A stretch of 64,000 nt of DNA from Acinetobacter zhairuonensis (GTDB taxonomy: Bacteria; Pseudomonadota; Gammaproteobacteria; Pseudomonadales; Moraxellaceae): assembly GCF_022601715.1 (NCBI RefSeq), contig NZ_JAKVIM010000002.1:210346-274345 (forward strand), given 5' to 3'. A program made the position numbers and the translations under genes. Shown here piece after piece: positions 44,092 to 54,500 of the stretch. Position 1 is the stretch's first letter, and every line of letters starts with the position of its first letter. Under the pieces are notes generated by a model. The model had not been told where the DNA came from and searched no databases. It worked only from the letters and a program-made list of their open reading frames with translations.

Positions 44092-45525
44092 TTAAACAAT
44101 ACCGAAAATTGTAAATGCAGCAATCACGACAAATACTGCTATGGTTTTAATAATCGTGACTGCAAAAATATCTTTATACGATTGTTTATGCGTTAAGCCT
44201 GTGACTGCAAGCAAGGTAATGACAGCACCATTATGCGGTAAGGTATCCATCCCGCCTGATGCCATAGAAACCACACGGTGCATCACTTCTGGTGGAATTC
44301 CTGCAGCTAAAATTGCCGCATTGTATTGATCTGCCATCGCACTCAACGCAATACTCATACCACCTGAAGCCGAACCTGTAATCCCGGCTAAGACCGTCGT
44401 AGTCACTGCACCATTCACCAATGGATTGGTAAAAGTCGAACTTAATCCATGACTGATCAAAGCAAAGCCTGGTAAGGCCGCAATAATGGCACCAAAGCCA
44501 TATTCCGAAGCGGTGTTCATAACTGCAAGTAAAGCACCGCTGATACTGGTATTGACGCCTTCTTTGAATTGCACAATCACACGTTGATAATCATATAAAA
44601 ATGCACTGATGATCCCGACAATTAATGCCAAGCCAACCGCCCAAATCGCACCTGTTTTAGCCACATCAACCGTATAGTTGGCTAGACCAATCGCATTAAA
44701 ATCAAACCCATTTGGATACCACTTCGGAATCGCTGTCGACAAAAACTTGTTCATCACTGCTACTAAAATGAGGGGCACAAACGCGAGAGCTTGACGTGCT
44801 TTAGAACCATTTGGTGTATCTAAAATATTCGATGTTGCAGCAGTCGCTGTTGATTCAGGTTGTACTTGTGTATTGGTAAAACCTACATAGCCCTCACCAG
44901 CTTGTGCAGCAACGCGACAACGCCATTGCAGATACAGCAAACCCATACAAAGGACGAAAATTGCACCGATAATCCCTAAGAATGGCGCGGCATAAATATT
45001 CGTACCAAAAAAGGTCGTTGGAATCACGTTTTGAATTTGCGGTGTACCAGGTAACGCATCCATGGTGAAGGTAAATGCACCGAGTGCAATGGTTCCTGGA
45101 ATCAAACGCTTTGGAATATTCGCTTCTTGGAATAACTGGTTTGCAAATGGGTAAACCGCAAATACCACCACGAATAAACTCACGCCACTATAGGTCAGAA
45201 TTGAGCCTAACAAGACCACTGTTAAGATTGCACGTTTAGCACCAATCAAACTAACAATCGTTTTCGCAATCGAAGAGGCAATCCCCGACATTTCCACGAC
45301 TTTCCCGAAGATTGCACCCAACAAGAAGACCAAGAAATAGTCTTTGATGAAATTCACCATCTTCGGCATAAATACGCCCGAATAGAAAGGTAAAACATGG
45401 TTAGGTGCAATTAAAAAAACAGCAAGTAAGGCACACAGCGGTGCCATCAGAATAACTGAAAATCCTTTATAGGCTGTATACATCAACAAGCCTAAAGACA
45501 GCAGGATGACAAAGAAATCCCACAT
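44092..45525 (-). CDS. GntP-family permease, probable 3-hydroxybutyrate importer
   Basis: A 477-residue inner-membrane carrier with about twelve helices, starting MWDFFVILLSLG with GGGAG at a suitable distance before it. Family marks include LLGSILTYSGVSLFVVVFAVYP, quoted by its ends (LLGSILTYSG, VFAVYP), and GGMDTLPHNGAVITLLAVTG. An upstream start at 45579 is rejected as non-conserved. Its partner is the 3-hydroxybutyrate dehydrogenase immediately downstream, so hydroxybutyrate uptake is likely but inferred. Confidence 0.85.
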   Translation of the reverse strand: MWDFFVILLSLGLLMYTAYKGFSVILMAPLCALLAVFLIAPNHVLPFYSGVFMPKMVNFIKDYFLVFLLGAIFGKVVEMSGIASSIAKTIVSLIGAKRAILTVVLLGSILTYSGVSLFVVVFAVYPFANQLFQEANIPKRLIPGTIALGAFTFTMDALPGTPQIQNVIPTTFFGTNIYAAPFLGIIGAIFVLCMGLLYLQWRCRVAAQAGEGYVGFTNTQVQPESTATAATSNILDTPNGSKARQALAFVPLILVAVMNKFLSTAIPKWYPNGFDFNAIGLANYTVDVAKTGAIWAVGLALIVGIISAFLYDYQRVIVQFKEGVNTSISGALLAVMNTASEYGFGAIIAALPGFALISHGLSSTFTNPLVNGAVTTTVLAGITGSASGGMSIALSAMADQYNAAILAAGIPPEVMHRVVSMASGGMDTLPHNGAVITLLAVTGLTHKQSYKDIFAVTIIKTIAVFVVIAAFTIFGIV

Positions 45526-45961
45526 ATTCTTTTCTCCCTGATAAAGAATATTGAAGGGCTCACACATTGCAAAACACAATGTGATAGACCTTTATTTTTT
45601 GACCGAAAAAATGCTTAATTTTATTAAGAGTTATCCTAAACTCCGTATAAAAACAATAAGCATAAATATTTTAACTACCACTTATAGTATTTAAAAAAAT
45701 AACACCAAAAAATTAAAAAACAACATTTAAATATATAAAATAAATCACACATAAATATAATTTAATATATTTCAATATCTTAAAAAAACAATTTATACAA
45801 AAATATAATATATTAAAAAACATGATTAATTGTTTTAAAAAACTCATTAATTAATTTTTATAATATAAAAAACTCCACCCATAATATTAAAAATTCATTT
45901 TAAAATATAAAAATTAAATAAAGTTAATTTCTTGTAACTTCATTGTTTTTTTGCATTTCAT
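45526..45961. promoter_or_regulatory. Very AT-rich divergent regulatory region
   Basis: About 430 bp between the permease and the LysR gene, extremely poor in G and C, with many A-tracts. It has no coding frame and no clear hairpin. It must hold the divergent promoters. The composition resembles sites silenced by H-NS-type proteins, which is inference. Confidence 0.5.
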
Positions 45962-46027
45962 GTGAAAAAGGCTCAAAATCAAAGCAGTTCTTTTTCTTCG
46001 CTTCGACCTCTTGGTACACATCAGCCC

Positions 46028-46921
46028 ATGACTTTAAAACAATTAAAAGCCTTTCTTGCCCTCGCGCGTAGCCTAAACTATGCCAATGCATCGAATGAAC
46101 TCCATCTCAGTCAGTCAGCTCTCAGTCTTACCATCAAAACCTTAGAAGAAGAACTGGGCGGAAAGTTATTTAAGCGCAATACGCGTCGGGTTGAACTCAC
46201 ATTTGAAGGCAAATCACTCATTCCCTATGCCAGAAAATTATTGGCAAACTGGGAGGACATGGAAAAAGACGTGAAGCAACGTTTTAAACTTCAGCGCGGT
46301 ACACTCAACATTGCTTCCATGCCTTTTGTCACACACGGGATCATGCCGAATGTGATTCAAAACTTTTTGAGCTTACATCCAAATATCAATTTTTCCATTC
46401 ACGACATTACCAATGAAAAAATTATTGAAAATGTGCTGGATGGTATTTTCGAATTAGGCATTTGTTTTGAACCGCAACAGATCGATTCTCTCGAATTCCT
46501 ACCCTTGTTTAACGAGGATTTTCTGGCCTTATTGCCCAAAGCACATCCCTTAGCAAGCGCTACATCCCTGACATGGCAAGAGCTCTGTGCCAATCCTTTT
46601 GTCACTTTGCAGCAACCCTCGATTGTGCGCTATCTGATTGAAGAGAATTGTTCCAAAAACAATATTCAATTGGACTTAAAGGTTGAATGCCACCAAATCA
46701 GTTCTTTATCCAGTTTTGTGGCTCTAGGTATTGGAGTCAGCGTCATTCCTCGTCATTTCCAGCAATTCATTGATACTGAAAAAAATGTGCTGATTGAATT
46801 ACAAGATCAGGATCTGTTTAAGCCTGTTGGCATTATCTATAAAAAGAATTTTGAAATTTCCAATATCACGGCGCAATTCATTGAAACCCTGAAGCAGTAT
46901 GATTATAAAAAACACATATAA
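46028..46921 (+). CDS. LysR-family regulator of the 3-hydroxybutyrate locus
   Basis: A LysR-type regulator, 297 residues from ATG 46028 (MTLKQLKAFLALARS), where the DNA-binding helix-turn-helix should begin. A GTG at 45962 in the same frame would add 22 residues. The motif LHLSQSALSLTIKTLEEELGG is the recognition region, followed by an effector domain with GLGIGVSVIP-type ending (ALGIGVSVIPRHFQ). It is divergent from the permease-dehydrogenase pair, which suggests it regulates them. Confidence 0.85.
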   Translation: MTLKQLKAFLALARSLNYANASNELHLSQSALSLTIKTLEEELGGKLFKRNTRRVELTFEGKSLIPYARKLLANWEDMEKDVKQRFKLQRGTLNIASMPFVTHGIMPNVIQNFLSLHPNINFSIHDITNEKIIENVLDGIFELGICFEPQQIDSLEFLPLFNEDFLALLPKAHPLASATSLTWQELCANPFVTLQQPSIVRYLIEENCSKNNIQLDLKVECHQISSLSSFVALGIGVSVIPRHFQQFIDTEKNVLIELQDQDLFKPVGIIYKKNFEISNITAQFIETLKQYDYKKHI

Positions 46922-47133
46922 ATGAACAAATTACAATTAATCCTACTCAACTTCGCCCATTTCTCTTTTATCCCATTACAAGATTCAGCCCAATTGAAAT
47001 GCTGAATCTTGTCTATTTTTCACTCCATTATTGAGTTTTTCTGATTAACTGTTTGAAATTTTCAACTTCCTTATCCTGATGGGCAATGCTAATAATGAGT
47101 TCATACAAACCTAAGGGATTTAGAGAAGTTAAT

Positions 47134-47835
47134 ATGAATAAGTTATATTCAAATGCCGCACTTGCTTTGCAAGATGTCGTTAAAAATGGACAAACGATTG
47201 CAGTCGGTGGTTTTGGCTTATGTGGTATTCCTGAAGCCTTGATTGAAGCCCTGAAACAAACTGGTGTAAACGAACTCACCTGTATCTCTAACAATGCAGG
47301 TGTCGACGATTTTGGTCTTGGCAAACTGCTACAAACCAAACAAATTAAAAAAATGATTTCATCTTATGTGGGTGAAAATAAAGAATTTGAACGCCAATAT
47401 TTAAATGGTGAACTTGAAGTGGAACTCACCCCACAAGGCACACTGGCAGAAAAATTACGTGCGGGTGGCGCAGGCATCCCTGCTTTCTTCACGCAAACAG
47501 GTGTTGGCACGCTCATCGCGGAAGGTAAAGAACAACGTGAGTTTGAAGGTAAACCGTATATTCTTGAAAACTCATTAACGGCTGATGTTGCCTTAGTCAA
47601 AGCCTATAAAGCAGATAAAGCGGGCAATCTAATCTTCCGTAAAACCGCACGCAACTTCAATCCTGAATGTGCAATGGCGGGTAAATTTACCGTGGTTGAA
47701 GTAGAACACGTGGTCGAAATTGGTGAACTCGATCCAGATGATATTCATTTACCAGGTATCTATGTTAATCGCATTATCCTGAATGCCACCCCAGAAAAAC
47801 GCATCGAACAATTAACCATTAAGCAGGAGGCTTAA
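47134..47835 (+). CDS. scoA: 3-oxoacid CoA-transferase subunit A
   Basis: Activates acetoacetate with CoA from succinyl-CoA, together with subunit B. It has 233 residues from ATG 47134, with AGAGAAG upstream. The CoA-binding [16 protein letters not shown] and the family motif [11 protein letters not shown] are intact. An in-frame start at 47086 is rejected because the added residues are not family-like. It is followed by subunit B two bases after its stop. Confidence 0.93.
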   Translation: MNKLYSNAALALQDVVKNGQTIAVGGFGLCGIPEALIEALKQTGVNELTCISNNAGVDDFGLGKLLQTKQIKKMISSYVGENKEFERQYLNGELEVELTPQGTLAEKLRAGGAGIPAFFTQTGVGTLIAEGKEQREFEGKPYILENSLTADVALVKAYKADKAGNLIFRKTARNFNPECAMAGKFTVVEVEHVVEIGELDPDDIHLPGIYVNRIILNATPEKRIEQLTIKQEA

Positions 47836-47837
47836 TC

Positions 47838-48494
47838 ATGGCTTGGACACGCAATGAAATGGCTGCACGTGCTGCCCTTGAACTTGAAGATGGATTTTAT
47901 GTCAATCTTGGCATTGGTTTACCGACCCTTGTCGCAAACTATATTCCAGAAAATATCAATGTTTGGTTACAGTCTGAAAATGGTTTATTAGGTATTGGTG
48001 AATTCCCAACGGCAGAAACTGTTGATGCCGACCTAATTAATGCGGGTAAACAGACAGTTACCGCACGTAAAGGCGCAGCATTTTTCTCCAGCTCTGAATC
48101 TTTTGCCATGATTCGTGGTGGTCATGTCAACATCGCCATCTTGGGTGCCATGGAAGTGTCTGAACAAGGCGATCTTGCCAACTGGATGATTCCAGGTAAG
48201 AAAGTTAAAGGTATGGGCGGTGCAATGGACTTGGTTGCAGGCGTACAAAAAGTGGTTGTACTGATGGAGCACTGCGCCAAAGATAGTAGCCCTAAAATTG
48301 TAGAGCAATGTACCCTACCACTGACAGGTCAAGGTGTGGTGAATCGTATCATCAGCGATTTAGGCGTGATGGATATTACTCCAGAAGGTGTTAAATTGAT
48401 CGAGCTTGCCACAGATGTTAGCTTGGAACACATTCAAGCGGTTACAGGCGTACAATTGATTGTCGATGACATTCAAGAAACTGTAAGTGCATAA
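47838..48494 (+). CDS. scoB: 3-oxoacid CoA-transferase subunit B
   Basis: A 218-residue partner of subunit A, carrying the catalytic glutamate in [13 protein letters not shown]. It begins two bases after scoA with the ribosome site AGGAGG inside the end of scoA, so the two are made together. Together they convert acetoacetate to acetoacetyl-CoA, the step after 3-hydroxybutyrate dehydrogenase encoded nearby. Confidence 0.94.
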   Translation: MAWTRNEMAARAALELEDGFYVNLGIGLPTLVANYIPENINVWLQSENGLLGIGEFPTAETVDADLINAGKQTVTARKGAAFFSSSESFAMIRGGHVNIAILGAMEVSEQGDLANWMIPGKKVKGMGGAMDLVAGVQKVVVLMEHCAKDSSPKIVEQCTLPLTGQGVVNRIISDLGVMDITPEGVKLIELATDVSLEHIQAVTGVQLIVDDIQETVSA

Positions 48495-48504
48495 ATCAGA
48501 TTGT

Positions 48505-48532
48505 TTAAAGCAGCTTCGGCTGCTTTAATTTT
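48505..48532 (+). terminator. Hairpin terminator after scoB
   Basis: TTAAAGCAGC, tetraloop TTCG, GCTGCTTTAA, then TTTT. It lies before the thiolase gene, so read-through may be partial. Confidence 0.8.
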
Positions 48533-48577
48533 GATTCAACAAGAACGGAACACAGATATAAATACACGGAGATAAAT

Positions 48578-49756
48578 ATGAATAAAGACATCGTCATTGT
48601 TGCTGGTAGCCGTACCGCGATGGGAAATTTTCAAGGTGCATTATCTAGTCTTTCAGCACCAGAACTTGGCGCAGCCGTTATTCAGGATACATTGAAGCGC
48701 GCCAATGTTGCCGCTCAAGAAATTGATGAAGTGATTATGGGTTGTGTACTGCCTGCGGGTTTAAAGCAAGCTCCAGCCCGCCAAGCCATGCGTCTTGCCG
48801 GTGTGCCTGATCATGTGGGTGCAACCACCATCAACAAAATCTGTGGTTCTGGTATGAAAGCCGTGATGCAAGCTGCCGATGCCATTTGTGCTGGCAATGC
48901 TGAAATTGTGATGGCGGGTGGTATGGAATCCATGAGTAATGCACCCTACTTACTGCCAAAGGCACGCTCAGGTTACCGTATGGGACATGGTGAAATTAAA
49001 GATCATATGTTCCAAGAAGGTTTGGAAGATGCTGAAACTGGGCTTTCGATGGGTGTATTGGCACAGCAAATGGCCGATAAAAAAGGCTATACCCGTGAGC
49101 AACAAGACGAATTTGCCATTCGTTCTTTAACTCGTGCGCAATCAGCAATTCAAAATGGTTTTTTACAAGCTGAAATTACCCCAGTTACCGTGTCTAGCCG
49201 TAAAGGTGAAGTTGTTGTCGCTCAGGATGAAAATCCGTTTAATGCCAACATAGACAAGATTCCCCACCTTCGCCCTGCCTTTGCCAAAGATGGCACCATC
49301 ACCGCAGCCAATTCAAGTTCGATTTCTGATGGTGCTTCCGCAGTGCTGGTCATGTCAGCTGAACAAGCTGCTGCTCGTGGTTTAACACCGTTGGCTCATA
49401 TTCGTGCAACGGCAACCAACTCCCAACACCCTTCAGAATTCACCATCGCACCTGTTGCTGCCATTGAAAAAGTATTGAAAAAAGCAGGCTGGTCTATAGA
49501 AGATGTTGATCTTTGGGAAATTAATGAAGCCTTTGCCATGGTGGCGATGGCGGCAATTGATGCCTTTAATTTAGACCCAGAAAAAGTCAACGTAAATGGT
49601 GGTGCATGCGCATTGGGTCATCCATTGGGTTCATCAGGTTCACGCATTATTTTAACCTTAATCTATGCGTTAAAGCGTTTGGGTAAACACAAAGGCGTAG
49701 CCACCCTCTGTATCGGCGGTGGCGAAGCAACCGCAGTTGCGGTTGAGCTTACCTAA
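48578..49756 (+). CDS. atoB: Acetyl-CoA C-acetyltransferase (thiolase)
   Basis: Splits acetoacetyl-CoA with CoA into two acetyl-CoA. It has 392 residues, with the nucleophilic Cys in INKICGSGMKAVM, the His in NEAFAMVAM and the second Cys region GGACALGHPLGSSG. GG...ATG spacing is acceptable. It completes the route from 3-hydroxybutyrate to acetyl-CoA formed by the surrounding genes. phaA is an alternative symbol, but no other polyhydroxybutyrate genes are here. Confidence 0.93.
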   Translation: MNKDIVIVAGSRTAMGNFQGALSSLSAPELGAAVIQDTLKRANVAAQEIDEVIMGCVLPAGLKQAPARQAMRLAGVPDHVGATTINKICGSGMKAVMQAADAICAGNAEIVMAGGMESMSNAPYLLPKARSGYRMGHGEIKDHMFQEGLEDAETGLSMGVLAQQMADKKGYTREQQDEFAIRSLTRAQSAIQNGFLQAEITPVTVSSRKGEVVVAQDENPFNANIDKIPHLRPAFAKDGTITAANSSSISDGASAVLVMSAEQAAARGLTPLAHIRATATNSQHPSEFTIAPVAAIEKVLKKAGWSIEDVDLWEINEAFAMVAMAAIDAFNLDPEKVNVNGGACALGHPLGSSGSRIILTLIYALKRLGKHKGVATLCIGGGEATAVAVELT

Positions 49757-49789
49757 CTGCTTAGTTTTAGAAAAATGATACAGATCAAG

Positions 49790-49821
49790 GTGATAAAAGG
49801 TTAAACTTTTATCACTTTTTT
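49790..49821 (+). terminator. Terminator after the thiolase gene
   Basis: GTGATAAAAG, loop, CTTTTATCAC, then T6, ending 20 bp before the next start codon. Confidence 0.82.
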
Positions 49822-49841
49822 AATGCAGAAGAGTGACACAG

Positions 49842-50231
49842 ATGTCTCAACAAGATTATGAAAATGGATTAAAAGTACGTACCGAAGTCATGGGGGAAAG
49901 TTTTGTTAAACGCGCCCAAGACAATACTGTACCTTTTACTCAGCCACTACAAGATTGGATTAATGAACATGCTTGGGGCTCGACTTGGCAACGTGAAGGT
50001 GTATTACCACGTAAATACCGCTCATTGATTACGATCGCCTTTTTAACTGCACAAAAAAGCCCAACAGAGCTGAAAGGACATATCCGAGGTGCACTGAACA
50101 ATGGTGCAACAGTTGAAGAGATTCAAGAAGTCCTCTTACACAGCCTGCCATACTGCGGTGCTCCTGCAACGCAAGAAGCTTTTCGTGCTGCTTTAGAAGT
50201 GATTACTGAATATCAAAAGCAGAGTCTTTAA
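49842..50231 (+). CDS. Carboxymuconolactone decarboxylase-family protein
   Basis: A 129-residue all-helical protein of the CMD/AhpD-like family. Marks are VLPRKYRSLITIAFLTAQK, GHIRGALNNGATVEEIQEVL and the C-terminal YCGAPATQEAFRAA. True 4-carboxymuconolactone decarboxylase acts in protocatechuate breakdown, but no such genes surround it. The role with ketone-body genes is therefore unclear. ATG 49842 is preferred over GTG 49833. Confidence 0.82.
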   Translation: MSQQDYENGLKVRTEVMGESFVKRAQDNTVPFTQPLQDWINEHAWGSTWQREGVLPRKYRSLITIAFLTAQKSPTELKGHIRGALNNGATVEEIQEVLLHSLPYCGAPATQEAFRAALEVITEYQKQSL

Positions 50232-50239
50232 AATAATTT

Positions 50240-50279
50240 AAAGCATTTAAAGCAACCATTCAGCTGCTTTAAATGCTTT
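50240..50279. terminator. Terminator after the CMD-family gene
   Basis: AAAGCATTTAAAGCA and TGCTTTAAATGCTTT form a 15-bp perfect stem with a 10-base loop. Confidence 0.78.
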
Positions 50280-50291
50280 ATTTACTTGATA

Positions 50292-50417
50292 TTATAGATT
50301 TTGTGCAATCGCATAGCCGAGCATCAAACTCACTTGCAAACCTACCACAATTGCAAACCACTTCCAGCCTTTTTGCTTTAACACGATTTTATTCGGATAT
50401 ATTGCTATTTTTATCAT
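50292..50417 (-). CDS. Small single-helix membrane protein (41 aa)
   Basis: A minus-strand frame starting MIKIAIYPNKIVLKQKGWKW with one transmembrane helix (about residues 19-38) ending AIAQNL. A GGAG ribosome site lies 8-9 bases before the ATG. The basic N-terminus and hydrophobic tail give an inside-positive topology. It is too short to prove by sequence alone. Function unknown. Confidence 0.55.
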   Translation of the reverse strand: MIKIAIYPNKIVLKQKGWKWFAIVVGLQVSLMLGYAIAQNL

Positions 50418-50618
50418 TCTCTATCTCCAATACACTTATCGTTTAAACGGAATAAACATATATTTCGATTATTTATACAGCAAATTCTACACCAACTTTT
50501 AAAACTGTTACTTAATCATGAGTGTTTCAAGCCATATACGCTCAATTTAAAATATTTTCTAAATTCAATTATTAGAGCTGATAAAATATAACCTATAAAA
50601 ATAAACATTGTGATCCAT

Positions 50619-51497
50619 ATGAAGCACAAACCTATTTTCGTTCTATTTCTGCTTTTGCTCATCAGCCCACAAATTTCCTATGCCAATTTCTTTCAAAATC
50701 TTAATATTTTTCAAAGAAAAAATAGCACCAGCAATATTTCGTATGGTACAGACGTATTACAAAAAATAGATGTCTATTTGCCCAAATCCAGCACACATAA
50801 AACTCTGAATCAACAATTATCACCCATTTTATTCATTGTACATGGTGGGGCTTGGCGTATTGGTGATAAGTCTCATCGAGGCTTAATTCAACATAAAGTC
50901 GATTACTGGAATCAGCAAGGCTGGGTGGTAATTTCAGTCAATTATCGCTTAGTTCCGAACGTTACGGTGCAACAACAGACCCAAGATATTGCCGATGCAC
51001 TCAACTTTGTGCAAATGAATGCCGCTGATTGGCACGCAAATGCTCGCAAAGTCATGCTTATGGGACATTCTGCAGGTGCTCATTTGGTTACCTTACTGTC
51101 TACCCGCCCGGAATGGATCTCAAATTTTCCAAAACCGTGGAAAGCCACCATTGCTTTAGATAGTGCTGCCTATGACTTAGAAACACTCATGACAAATCAA
51201 CATGCTCAATTCTATGATTTTGTGTTTGGCTCTTCTGTCGAGAACTTGCGCTTAGTTTCACCTAAAGTCCAATTAAAACACCCCCTTCCTGCTTTTCTGT
51301 CCGTGTGTTCTACCATTCGTCCAGATCAACCTTGCACACAAGCGCAGGCTTTTACAAACCAAGCGAAATCTTTAGGCTCGACGACAGCCTTCTTGCCAGT
51401 TCCTTTATCTCATGCAGACATTAATCGCAACTTAGGGCTCAATAATGACTATACCCAACAAGTCGATCAGTTTATGCAACAGCAGATAAAAGATTAA
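50619..51497 (+). CDS. Exported alpha/beta hydrolase (esterase/lipase-like)
   Basis: A 292-residue protein with signal peptide (about residues 1-23). Oxyanion motif is VHGGAWRIGD and the nucleophile elbow GHSAGAH, with a likely catalytic His in LSHADINR and Asp upstream. The fold is that of the BD-FAE/carboxylesterase-type hydrolases. The substrate is unknown. ATG 50619 is chosen over GTG 50610. Confidence 0.83.
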   Translation: MKHKPIFVLFLLLLISPQISYANFFQNLNIFQRKNSTSNISYGTDVLQKIDVYLPKSSTHKTLNQQLSPILFIVHGGAWRIGDKSHRGLIQHKVDYWNQQGWVVISVNYRLVPNVTVQQQTQDIADALNFVQMNAADWHANARKVMLMGHSAGAHLVTLLSTRPEWISNFPKPWKATIALDSAAYDLETLMTNQHAQFYDFVFGSSVENLRLVSPKVQLKHPLPAFLSVCSTIRPDQPCTQAQAFTNQAKSLGSTTAFLPVPLSHADINRNLGLNNDYTQQVDQFMQQQIKD

Positions 51498-51512
51498 ATT
51501 TATGATTTAAAT

Positions 51513-51539
51513 AAAAAAGCCACCCGAAGGTGGCTTTTT
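51513..51539. terminator. Bidirectional terminator between the esterase gene and purL
   Basis: AAAAAAGCCACC, loop CGAA, GGTGGCTTTTT, between convergent genes. Confidence 0.9.
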
Positions 51540-51552
51540 AATAGGTTATGGA

Positions 51553-54500
51553 TTAACCGATAAACTTACGTGCGTTACGGAACATACGTAACCATGCACC
51601 ATCTTCAGTCCACTCTTCTGGTTTCCAAGAATGTTGAATGGCACGGAAATTACGCTCTGGGTGCGGCATCATAATGGTTACACGACCATCTTTAGAGGTT
51701 ACACCTGTAATCGCTTCTGGAGAACCGTTCGGGTTCAATGGGTAGTGCTGAGTTGGGTTACCATGGCTGTCTACATAACGTAAAGTCACTTGGTTGCCCG
51801 CATTTAGCGCAGCCAATTGCTCCGCAGTTGCAACCACACGACCTTCACCATGTGCAACCGCAATTGGAAGAATCGAACCTTCCATGCCTTCAAGTAAGAC
51901 TGAGTTTGATTTCTCAATACGTACATTCACGCTACGTGCTTCAAATACTTCTGAAGTGTTGCGATGGAAACGTGGCCAAGCATCTGCACCAGGAATTAAC
52001 GGTGCAAGTTGTGACATCATTTGACAGCCGTTGCATACACCTAAAGTGAATGTTTCTTGACGGTTAAAGAATTTCTCAAATTGATCACGTAAGCGTGGGT
52101 TAAATAGGACTGATTTTGCCCAACCACCGCCAGCACCCATGACATCTCCGTAAGAGAAGCCACCACATGCCACTAGACCTTCGAAGTCATTTAAGTCAAC
52201 GCGCCCAGCAAGTAAATCGCTCATATGAACATCGACAGTATTGAAGCCGACTTTATCAAATGCAGCTGCCATCTCAGTTTGACCATTCACGCCTTGTTCA
52301 CGCAAAATGACCATGCTTGGACGACGTAAATTAATAAATGGCGCTTCAACTGGCTCATTCAAATCAAACGTCGGCTGTGCAATGATACCTTGATGTGTAC
52401 TATCTGCAATTAAGGCAAACTCTTGGTCAGCAGTTTCGGAATTGTCACGTAAACGTTGAATTTGATGTGATACTTCAGCCCAAGCATGTTGCAAGTCAAC
52501 ACGTAGCAAAGTCAATCCATTTACAGTCAATTGATCTGTAGTATTCACATAACCAACCACTGAAATTGCATCTTTCAAACTTGAGGTAGTCACTTCAAGT
52601 TGTAATGCTTCCCAATCTGCTGTCGCGATTTGGAGAACTGCACCAATTTCTTCCGCGAATAATGCAGCCGTGGTTTGATTTTCTAATGCAACACCTAAAC
52701 GCGAAGCAAACATCATTTCCGCAACAGTTGCCAATAAACCGCCATCACCAATGTCATGGTAGGCTTGAATTAAGCCGCGGTTGTTCCAGTCTTGAACCAA
52801 ATCAAAGAAGGCTTTGAACTCAGCAAAACTGTCGACATCTGGAGTAACCGAACCAATCGCTTTGTACACTTGCGCAAGGATCGAACCGCCTAAACGGAAT
52901 TGACCTTTAGACAAGTCAATACGGACCAATACAGAATCGGTATTTTTCAATTCAGGAGTTAAGGTTTTACGAACATCATTCACAGGAGCAAATGCGGTAA
53001 TCACACCACTCATTGGTGAAGTCACTGACTTGTCCTGACCTTCGTCATTCCAAGTAGTACGCATTGAAAGTGAGTCTTTACCGACTGGAATTGCAATACC
53101 TAAAGCAGGACACATTTCCATACCAATGGCTTTTACACCTTCAAACAAGGCTTGGTCTTCACCTTTTTGCCCTGCTGCTGCCATCCAGTTTGCAGACAAT
53201 TTAATGTCGCTAATCTGTTCAATGTTGGCACACATGATGTTTGAAATTGACTCAGCTACTGCCAAACGTGCTGATGCTGCTGGGTTGAGTAATGCCACAG
53301 GTGGACGTTCACCCATTGCCATCGCCTCACCAGTATAACCCTGTAAGCTTGTAGTGGTGACTGCTGCATCTGCCACAGGAACTTGCCAACGACCCACCAA
53401 CTGATCACGTGCAACCATACCTGTAATTGAACGGTCACCAATAGTGATTAGGAATGATTTAGACGCAACGGTTGGGTTCTTTAATACACGGAAAATCGCG
53501 TCTTTCAAGTCCACTTGTGATGCATCAAAATCGTCACCTTTGCGCTCGATGGTTTCGTATGAACGGCTCATACGTGGTGTACCGCCAAGCATCACTTGCA
53601 TTGGCATATCCACCGCTTTGTTGTCAAACAATGGATCGTTCACCGTCAATTGACGTGCTTCAGTCGCTTCACCTAATACCGCAAATGGGCAGCGTTCACG
53701 CGCACAAATTGATTCAAATAACGCTAAAGATTCTGGTTTAATCGCAAGGACATAACGTTCTTGTGCTTCGTTTGACCAGATCTCCATTGGAGACATGCCT
53801 GATTCAAGTGAAGGAATCTTACGAAGATCTAAAATTGCACCGAGTTCATGGTCATTCACCAATTCAGGCATGGCATTCGAGATACCACCCGCACCGACGT
53901 CATGTACAGATACGATTGGGTTTTCATTTTCCATGCGCCAGCAGGTATCAATCACTTCTTGGCAACGACGTTCCATTTCTGGGTTTTCACGCTGCACCGA
54001 AGCAAAGTCTAGGCTTTCACCCATGGTACCACTGTCTACAGATGATGCAGCACCACCACCCAGACCGATTAGCATCGCTGGACCACCCAATACAATGAGT
54101 AAGTCACCTGGCTGGATCGCATCTTTTTCTACATGGTCAGGACGAATGTTACCGTAACCACCGGCAATCATAATTGGCTTGTGGAAACCTTTCACTTCAC
54201 CATTGACGTTTTGTTCGAAGGTACGGAAGTAACCATTTAACGCAGGACGACCAAATTCGTTATTAAACGCAGCACCACCTAATGGGCCTTCAATCATGAT
54301 TTGAAGTGGCGATGCCATACGAGATGGTTTACCGTAATTTTCTTCCCAAGGTTGTTCAAAACCAGGAATGTTCAAGTTAGAAACTGTAAAGCCAGTTAAA
54401 CCTGCTTTTGGCTTACCACCACGACCTGTTGCACCTTCATCACGAATTTCACCGCCCGAACCTGTTGCTGCGCCTGCAAATGGTGCAATTGCTGTTGGGT

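Noticed and set aside
53763..54157. Plus-strand frames of 111-120 codons inside purL
   Set aside because: Antisense to a conserved enzyme domain, with no ribosome site and no protein-like pattern.
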